Shown here one piece after another: positions 60,301 through 64,000 of a DNA stretch of 64,000 bases (position 1 is the first letter of the stretch; each line of letters begins with the position of its first letter). This stretch comes from Manis javanica (taxonomy: Eukaryota > Chordata > Mammalia > Pholidota > Manidae). Location: NCBI RefSeq assembly GCF_040802235.1, contig NC_133167.1, forward strand, positions 9,912,501-9,976,500, in the 5' to 3' direction. The position numbers and the translations under genes are program-made. The notes beneath the pieces are model-generated. The model ran no database searches and was not told where the DNA came from. It saw nothing but the letters and a program-made list of their open reading frames with translations.

Positions 60301-62601
60301 TTAAATAATTTAATAAAATATAGTTCAGTTTATATAGAAGCAGAAAATCTGAAATACTGATATAATAAAACATAACTTTTTAATAATACTTTAACTGAAA
60401 AAAATTTTATTTTTCAATAACTTAAAATTACCTTAATGACTATCCTTTAGGCTTACCATTATGAAGAACAACTAAACTTACTACAAATTTTTATTTAACC
60501 TCATGAAATAAATGTTTGAATCTCATTCATTCATTCAATGAACATTTATTGAGACTTAGTCTTAACAAACATATTTGAGACACTAAGGGAAAGAGAAAAT
60601 ATGACTTGTATTTTACCTCAAATTAATAGGTTATCAACCAATTCACTGAAGTCCTCCTACCTCATCTTTTAAAAACACGCATTACCTTAAAAAGATAGAA
60701 TTTGTGGTTGCTGTGCTGTCCGAGTTTATCTTGTAATCTGTGTATTAAAAGTTTCACTTGGTCCGATCGTGAAGCTGTGATCAGAGGTTCTGCTTTCTGT
60801 ATCTCTTCTACTAAGGCATTGACATCAGTACTGAAATCCACACAAAAAGCTACTTTTTGCTGTGCCAACAATTGCATGTACCTTTACTACATCAAGAATT
60901 ATATTGTGTTATGAAGCACAACATTTATACATACAATGGCGAGAACACCGTTATCTTTCCCAAGAGATTTCTGGGAAATAAAAATCACACAAATCAATAA
61001 AGAGTACTGCAGCATGGATGAAAGCAGCTCGGGTTCCCCAAAAGGCATTTTCATTAACTAAGACTTCCCCTGTGGAAGGTGTGTGAAGATTCTGATTTGT
61101 TTACCTAAAAAGGCCAAGTACGGAGGTTCTGAAAATGAGCTCTTTCTCTTTGTTTTTTCCCTATTTTTAATTTTAAATGAACATGTATTGAATGTTCCTG
61201 GTATGACTATTCTTTCCACCTTACATATGTTCTCTCACTTAATGCTATACCAACCCTTGCAATGCTTTCATCACAACTATTTGAGTGATGAGGAAACTGA
61301 GGTTCAGAAAGGTTAGGTTTTAAATACTTTTAGAGAAAAAGAAAGTATCTAACCAAAAAAATATTCAAAGAATGAGGATAATGATGGTAATATTTCTTTT
61401 GAGCTATACTATGATTTCCCTGAAAGGGACCTGGTCTGAAACATACAGATTCCAAGTTTCCTCCAGGATTCAAATTACCTACAGCAATTCTGATAATTTG
61501 GGGCTAGTCCAAAAGAATCTTACTTCAAGAGAAATATTCATGTCTATCAACCTCAAAACATCCAAAATAGAAGCAAGAAGATAATCACAATGAAAGATTG
61601 CTTATTTCTCTGGGCCACAACCGTACCATGGTATTTTTGTTCTACTTTTAGTTTTTTCCCATTCAGAATGTCTCCACCTTATCTGAATATTGGCTCCTGC
61701 AGGTATAGTTGCTGATCTGACTCGGCCTGTTGAAGCGGACTTTTGCATAAGATTGCCTAAAGGGAAGAATTCCCGTGGCAATGTGATCTCATGAGAGTCT
61801 TTCCTCTGGCGCGCAACAAGCTTGAGAGACAAAGATGGGGTCACCCAGCTCCACCCCATGACAGTTAATGAGGAGGATCATGTACCACAGGCCCCACGAG
61901 ATATTATCTACTAAGAAATTAACAGGCTCTGTAATACTCTTAAAATGCAAAAACAAGTACTCCTCAAAAGTATTAAGGTCATGGGAAATAAGGAAAGTCT
62001 GAGAAACTCTCACCCCATGAGGAGTCTAAGGAGACCTGCCAACTAAGTGTGACGTGGTGTCCTGGGGGAGGGGCCTTGGAGAAAAAAAAAGAGAATTAGG
62101 CAAAAAAAACAAGGAAAACTGAATAAAATACAGTCTTTAGTTAATAATAATGTATCGATTTTGGCTCATTAGATACGACAAATGTACCATAATAATCTAA
62201 ATTCAACAATAGGGGATACTGGGTATGGAGTATGTGAGAGCTCTGTTTTCACAACTTTTCTAAAACCGTTCTGAACAGAAAGATTTATTCGTAAAAAGGT
62301 GTCTATTTGGAAAGGGCAGACTGCTGAGCTTTTTTCCTCTTGCTCCTCATCCAGCAGACACTCGAGTAGAACTCACTGAACCAATCAGGAAATAACACCC
62401 CACAGTACAGTATTTGAAGCAATTTGTCGTCTGAGTTTATGTGGCTCATGTATATATCAGCCTACGTCAGGGTTCTCCAGTAAAAAATTTGGATATGAAA
62501 TACATGTTGCATGGTATAGCTGGCTTACCTGGGACCAAGATCAAGCAAATCTATGGATTTGGTCTTTAATTCTCCACTCTTTTCATATTCCAACATAATT
62601 C
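35107..62601 (-). CDS. DAW1: DAW1 (WDR69/ODA16 homologue), exons 2 to 13
   Basis: DAW1 is the WD40 adaptor that carries outer dynein arms into cilia by intraflagellar transport, so it is needed for motile cilia and left-right patterning (known for DAW1/ODA16). Twelve exons on the - strand join in frame: 62529-62601, 60686-60830, 59229-59287, 56627-56749, 52874-52973, 49985-50092, 48231-48337, 47258-47360, 46420-46534, 40312-40388, 37318-37480 and 35107-35141. They sum to 1208 bases. With a first exon of about 40 coding bases this gives about 415 residues, the usual length. An N-terminal helical region ([16 protein letters not shown]) precedes about eight WD repeats with GH...WD dipeptides, ending [10 protein letters not shown]. 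All borders are GT/AG with no stop or frameshift. The first coding exon and promoter lie beyond the window. Confidence 0.96.
35142..37317 (-). other. DAW1 intron 12
   Basis: No recognised repeat. A 109-codon frame on the + strand (35551-35880) has a hydrophobic stretch but no recognisable family. The G/C-richer part at 36160-36340 is unassigned. Confidence 0.5.
37318..37480 (-). CDS. DAW1: DAW1 exon 12 (WD repeats 7 to 8)
   Basis: The acceptor is cttttgtag and the donor is gtattg. It encodes [40 protein letters not shown] and [14 protein letters not shown] plus one base of Gly. Confidence 0.95.
38020..38116 (+). repeat. L2 3' end with (GAAT)n tail
   Basis: ccctgtgttgcccatatcta, tacaatgtccagcacagtgg, agcatttgttgaatgaatga. 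This is the typical L2 terminus, with a small GAAT expansion at 38097-38116. Confidence 0.65.
38600..39720 (+). mobile_element. ERV class I-like LTR sequence (approximate limits)
   Basis: LTR-like order: a promoter-like TATAAAAC at 39043-39050, a tctctgaggttgcccacgct-type R region, then gctttattaaagcaaatctg, ctgcctcactgctgggtctc and gcccttcatttctttgttgc followed by ggcggggacaagagcc, which resembles U5. No internal ERV genes are visible, so this is a solo or composite LTR. It is antisense to DAW1. Confidence 0.5.
40312..40388 (-). CDS. DAW1: DAW1 exon 11 (WD repeat 7)
   Basis: The acceptor is ctctcaaaaag and the donor is gtgagt. A 77-bp exon encoding [20 protein letters not shown] then GEISK. 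The preceding intron of about 6 kb contains the minisatellite. Confidence 0.94.
40840..40970 (+). repeat. L2 3' end followed by (GGAT)n microsatellite
   Basis: tatctgcagtgcccagaagt and agacactcagtaaatagatg are an L2 end. The last ATGG-like unit expanded into about eleven GGAT units at 40927-40969. Confidence 0.75.
41850..42095 (+). repeat. L2 LINE 3' end
   Basis: agaatagctccatgagagga, tctcttttgttcactgatat, atgccctctttctaaagcaa and gtatgccatacatatttgct follow the L2 terminus. The text just upstream repeats aacattctatataa three times. Confidence 0.55.
43650..43742 (+). mobile_element. MaLR LTR 3' end inside the minisatellite
   Basis: agccttcagaattgtgagaa, ataaatttctgttgtttaag, ccacccagcctgtgttactt and ctggaaaactaatacag are the end of an MLT1/MST-type LTR. 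Minisatellite units continue on both sides. Confidence 0.85.
44761..44999. repeat. Long-range duplicate within the minisatellite, copy 1
   Basis: This block of about 239 bp is nearly identical to 45452-45687 (shared runs include gcatacatgcctgccatgga and agatgatccagacgtaatgt), far closer than neighbouring units are to each other. Offset is about 690 bp. Confidence 0.9.
45452..45687. repeat. Long-range duplicate within the minisatellite, copy 2
   Basis: Partner of 44761-44999, differing by a few substitutions and short indels. It shows a recent duplication of several units together within an otherwise old array. Confidence 0.9.
46420..46534 (-). CDS. DAW1: DAW1 exon 10 (WD repeat 6)
   Basis: The acceptor is aaaattgcag and the donor is gtcagt. 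It encodes [20 protein letters not shown] then [18 protein letters not shown] plus the first base of Gly. Its donor lies less than 100 bp from the edge of the minisatellite at 42540-46340. Confidence 0.94.
46535..48230 (-). other. DAW1 introns 8 and 9
   Basis: Two introns (46535-47257 and 47361-48230) flank exon 9. They are A/T-rich single-copy-looking sequence with no recognised element. Confidence 0.55.
47258..47360 (-). CDS. DAW1: DAW1 exon 9 (WD repeat 5)
   Basis: The acceptor is cattttgcag and the donor is gtgagc. It encodes [20 protein letters not shown] then [14 protein letters not shown]. The final DNTCM replaces the usual DKTCK of this blade. The frame is intact. Confidence 0.93.
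48231..48337 (-). CDS. DAW1: DAW1 exon 8 (WD repeat 4)
   Basis: The acceptor is cctttctag and the donor is gtagtc. It encodes [35 protein letters not shown]. It ends AG, completed by G of the next exon (Arg). Confidence 0.95.
48338..49984 (-). other. DAW1 intron 7, unassigned
   Basis: A T11 run near 48600, otherwise no recognised repeat or RNA. A G/C-richer patch lies at 49390-49550. Confidence 0.5.
49985..50092 (-). CDS. DAW1: DAW1 exon 7 (WD repeat 3)
   Basis: The acceptor is tataattcag and the donor is gtatgt. It is 36 codons long, phase 0 at both ends: [36 protein letters not shown]. The last codon is ACA (Thr), where I recall Arg in human. Confidence 0.94.
50930..51740 (+). repeat. L2 LINE, 3' region
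   Basis: cagtccagcattatctacag, gatgacatccaaattcccta, then gtctttcctgaacaccttcc, ctgccaaggagacttgaccg and a terminal part with aaggcaagaactgtgtctga, acaacaaatatctagtaaat. The order is that of L2 ORF end and 3' UTR. Pyrimidine-rich sequence from about 50360 may be an earlier part of the same or a related CR1-type LINE. Confidence 0.6.
51830..51985 (+). repeat. MIR SINE, sense
   Basis: ttatgactttgggcaagtta, cttaagtgctctatgcctca, tagctgtaaaatggggagat and ttagggttgtcatgagtgca are a clear MIR core. Confidence 0.8.
52640..52825 (+). mobile_element. L1M 3' UTR fragment
   Basis: caatgatgtgtcaatgtaag, ggggatgttgataatgcagc, ataggaaatttctgaacctt, ctactatgaacttagaactg, ctctaaagtctattttaaat match the old L1M 3' terminus. 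Confidence 0.65.
52874..52973 (-). CDS. DAW1: DAW1 exon 6 (WD repeat 2 to 3)
   Basis: The acceptor is ttaaatcttag and the donor is gtgagt. It encodes [20 protein letters not shown] then [13 protein letters not shown], and ends in phase 0. Confidence 0.95.
54297..54358. repeat. (CT)n(CA)n compound microsatellite
   Basis: About 15 CT units run directly into about 13 CA units. Long open frames on both strands here simply read through the repeat. Confidence 0.95.
55020..55320 (+). repeat. L2 LINE fragment
   Basis: tgcctctaaagtaatctccc, tgtctcctgttttttcccag, tccatctgccagggcagtcc and gcgtgtcactcctttgtcca resemble the L2 3' region. Confidence 0.5.
56330..56525 (+). repeat. MIR SINE, sense
   Basis: ctctactactgtgtgatcct, gggaaggtatttgaacttta, gagcacagtaatacccaccc and gcatacattaggcattcaat follow MIR order. 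Confidence 0.6.
56627..56749 (-). CDS. DAW1: DAW1 exon 5 (WD repeat 1 to 2)
   Basis: The acceptor is ccctgtgttag and the donor is gtaaaa. It encodes [20 protein letters not shown], then [20 protein letters not shown]. It has a classic SxDxTxKLWD blade end followed by the GH of the next repeat. Confidence 0.95.
57195..57640 (+). repeat. L2 LINE fragment
   Basis: gcagagtctattagtaaatt, ctgtcagcccagtctcaaaa, then ctagtctttctacccacctg and ggaacatgactggtacacta. It looks like an L2 3' region with a worn end. Moderate support. Confidence 0.4.
57945..58640 (+). mobile_element. L1 3' region, sense
   Basis: tcattgcagaagacatacgg, actaccatatgatccagctc, tactgtatatt-type text (ctgggtatatttccaaggaa), cccatgttcacaatagccga, cttatatgtggaatctaaaa and a 3' UTR ending tggtgtgcacattaaatata. 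This is late ORF2 and 3' UTR, with stops throughout. Confidence 0.85.
58685..58878. repeat. (AGAAAY)n hexanucleotide array
   Basis: About 32 units of AGAAAT and AGAAAC, with a central block mainly AGAAAC and flanks mainly AGAAAT. On the + strand it would read Arg-Asn repeats. In DAW1 pre-mRNA it is a pyrimidine-rich tract. Confidence 0.95.
58885..59215 (+). mobile_element. L1M 3' UTR fragment
   Basis: gtatgacactgtagtggata, cttgtcattatacatttgtc, gataatgatgtgttaatgta, atgggaaatctctgtatctt and tgtgaacctagaatggctca match the old L1M 3' UTR. It ends about 15 bp from DAW1 exon 4. Confidence 0.75.
59229..59287 (-). CDS. DAW1: DAW1 exon 4
   Basis: A 59-bp exon with acceptor ttctttgaag and donor gtaagg. 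It encodes [19 protein letters not shown], the first blade strand (AHLLPLTNV), and ends TG|C to give Cys. Confidence 0.94.
59288..60685 (-). other. DAW1 intron 3, A/T-rich
   Basis: Very A/T-rich, with an L2 end at about 59690-59810 (ttctttagagtcaggacatg, ttatttatctttcagtccct) and a tcattcattcattcaatgaa repeat end near 60520. Otherwise unassigned. Confidence 0.5.
60686..60830 (-). CDS. DAW1: DAW1 exon 3
   Basis: The acceptor is tgtggatttcag and the donor is gtaatg. It encodes [38 protein letters not shown] and NHKFYLFK. This is the amphipathic, probably helical domain before the propeller, which in ODA16-type proteins helps bind cargo or IFT. Confidence 0.95.
61180..61325 (-). repeat. MIR SINE, antisense
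   Basis: ttacatatgttctctcactt, cttgcaatgctttcatcaca, gagtgatgaggaaactgagg, ttcagaaaggttaggt. Confidence 0.65.
62125..62295 (+). mobile_element. L1M 3' UTR fragment
   Basis: acagtctttagttaataata, atgtatcgattttggctcat, tacgacaaatgtaccataat, caacaataggggatactggg, then aaccgttctgaacag. This is another copy of the old L1M 3' UTR. Confidence 0.65.
62529..62601 (-). CDS. DAW1: DAW1 exon 2
   Basis: The acceptor (gene strand) is tttttatag and the donor is gtaagc. It encodes [20 protein letters not shown] then LGP, with split codons at both ends (G|GA Gly, AG|T Ser). It matches the N-terminal segment of vertebrate DAW1. No exon with the start codon is visible between 62602 and 64000. Confidence 0.93.
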
Positions 62602-62819
62602 CTATAAAAACAAACACATTATAAACCACTTATGATGACAACCTATGTCAGCAGTTATTCTACTTTGACATAATTTTTTTATTTTTATTAGTTAATTTTT
62701 CAACATAAAACATGCAGTGTTGTGTGGTTTTAAAACAGATTATATAAACTCACTTTTCCTGATTCTTCCTCTAACTAAAAGTATCTTTGAAATTATTCAA
62801 CAGGCAATGCTAAAATAAT

Positions 62820-63440
62820 TGAAGGTTGAAGAGAAAATGGTACACCGGCTAGAAGCCTCAGAACTTGAAGAATGACAGCGTGGCACATCCCCTGGGTTTT
62901 ATGTCCCACACACCCCCACCTGGGGCCCAGAGCACCTGCTGCCTGGAACCACCAAAAAGCATAGACAACAAAAATCAACCAGTAACAACAACGAAGCTTC
63001 CTCTCTGTGGCCAAAGGACCAGTAAAAGAGAAGTCAAACAAAGAACTAATGGGGGCCTGTGAAGTAAGTTGCAGAATTTCCAGAGAACCTCAGCCTAGCC
63101 TTAATTCACTTACATACCAACAGGTGTTTACCACTGCAGAGCCTCCTGTAGATCTGGGGCAAAGGGTGGGGCGGGAGCTGGCTGTTCTCTCCTCCCCTCC
63201 ATTCCTGGTATGTAATTAGTCTGGTGTCTGCCAGTCACCAAGGACCAGCCAATGGAGTTCCTCCCGGAAGGAGCGGGAAAGAAGTAGAGAGCGCCCCATC
63301 GTGGTAGAGCGTGAGCAGTGGCTGGAGGAGACGGTCGGCCTGGACCTGGCTAGCGAACTCAAGCAGCAATAAGAAATAAAAGCCTTTCTCCTGACCTTGA
63401 CTTATTTCCTGACTTCCTCTTAACTTATTTCGGTTTCACA
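62820..63440 (+). mobile_element. LTR of an endogenous retrovirus (approximate 5' limit)
   Basis: The U3-like part is followed by ccaatggagttcctcccgga, a poly(A)-signal region gcaataagaaataaaagcct, then tttctcctgaccttgactta and an end in cggtttcaca. The CA terminus is directly followed by a primer-binding-site-like sequence. It lies in DAW1 intron 1, antisense to the gene. Confidence 0.55.
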
Positions 63441-64000
63441 AGTTTCATGGGGGATTCACCCTGGACCAGAAATCCCTTCTCCCTGGAGCAAGTCTGCTCC
63501 ACAACTGGGGCCCCTGCAGGGGGTGCGCTAGTGGAGGCCCTGGGCTGGCCCAGTCCCCACGGCAAAGCTGGATCTCAGCAGCTTGTCTGATCTGCCTGCA
63601 GCAGGCCCAGCAACAAAGCGCCAAAGAAACTGGGGTCCCAAGGGGCCATTTAAACTGTGTACGGGGAAGTCCCAAGATCTCCCAGACCCCACTCCACAAT
63701 GAGGCCATAGCTGGCCAGTCTCATTTCCCTGCAAAAGAGGTGCAATGAAGTCTTGGGACGTCCCAGATCCCAGCCCACAGCCAGGCACCAAAGCAGTGTA
63801 TCCCTGCCTTTTAACCAGTGACATAACCAGGCCCAGACCCTTGTCCCCCACCACCAAAAGGTCACCCAGTGAGAGCAGGCATATTGGGGTACCTTCTGCC
63901 CCTGCAGGTGGTATGAGCAGGGACTAAGCAGGAGCCTCAACAGCACTGGGAAAACAAAGCAGACCTGGCTAACATTGAAAGGGCAAAGAACACTACACTG
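63441..64000 (+). mobile_element. ERV leader-like internal sequence, cut by the window end
   Basis: tgggggattcaccctggac at 63448-63466 resembles a worn tRNA-Pro-type primer binding site next to the LTR end. The following G/C-rich sequence repeats themes such as cttgggacgtcccagatccc and gtcccaagatctcccagacc, with no intact gag frame visible. It is a decayed copy or leader only. Confidence 0.45.

Larger units (their letters stand above)
60831..62528 (-). other. DAW1 intron 2
   Basis: A MIR and an L1M fragment are listed separately. The remainder (60831-61175, 61335-62120, 62300-62528) shows no recognised element. Confidence 0.5.

Noticed and set aside
62602..62819. Search for DAW1 first coding exon just upstream of exon 2
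   Set aside because: No ATG-containing exon with a suitable donor and the expected short N-terminus was found here or elsewhere up to 64000. It most likely lies outside the window.
63445..63946. Three overlapping - strand frames of 87-109 codons near the window end
   Set aside because: They lie in G/C-rich ERV-leader-like sequence on the strand opposite to the element and show no family motif.

Overview
This window is nuclear DNA of a placental mammal. It is sparse in genes, its exons are short with canonical GT/AG borders, and its introns are full of ancient mammalian repeats (MIR, L2, MaLR LTRs, MER5-type hAT elements, L1). I see no primate Alu, rodent B1/B2, carnivore SINEC or equine ERE SINE. 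The shape of the L1 3' ends points to a laurasiatherian or similar lineage, but I cannot name the species.

Two protein-coding genes are recognisable, and both run off the window. On the + strand, 1690-14861 holds the last five coding exons of SPHKAP, an A-kinase anchoring protein that binds sphingosine kinase 1. Its conserved C-terminal AKAP110-type region and stop codon are present, followed by a 3' UTR of about 1.7 kb with a poly(A) signal at 16574-16579. On the - strand, 62601 down to 35107 holds twelve coding exons of DAW1 (WDR69, the ODA16 homologue), a WD40 protein for outer dynein arm transport and assembly in motile cilia. Only the first short coding exon, upstream of 62601, is not seen. 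The twelve exons join in frame without any break and sum to 1208 coding bases, which fits a protein of about 415 residues. The two genes lie tail to tail, as they do in human, separated by about 18 kb of intergenic sequence (16.6-34.7 kb) in which I see only repeats and unassigned DNA. They act in unrelated pathways, so there is no operon-like logic here.

Layout. 1-1.44 kb: L1 and hAT debris inside a SPHKAP intron. 1.69-14.86 kb: SPHKAP exons and introns. 14.86-16.6 kb: SPHKAP 3' UTR. 16.7-34.7 kb: intergenic, with a MER5A-like element, L1 3' ends, MIRs, microsatellites and a small poly(A)-tailed retroinsertion with target-site duplication (33529-33630). 34.75-35.14 kb: last DAW1 exon and 3' UTR. 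35.1-62.6 kb: DAW1 exons and introns. These introns carry a class I ERV-like LTR (about 38.6-39.7 kb) and a large, degenerate minisatellite of about 43-bp units (42.54-46.34 kb) that ends just short of an exon. They also hold L2 and L1 fragments and an (AGAAAY)n hexamer array. From about 62.8 kb to the end there is an LTR followed by ERV-like leader sequence in DAW1 intron 1.

The most unusual features are the intronic minisatellite, with its internal long-range duplication and captured MaLR fragment, and the small L1-mobilised copy of a polyadenylated RNA end. I found no convincing new coding system.
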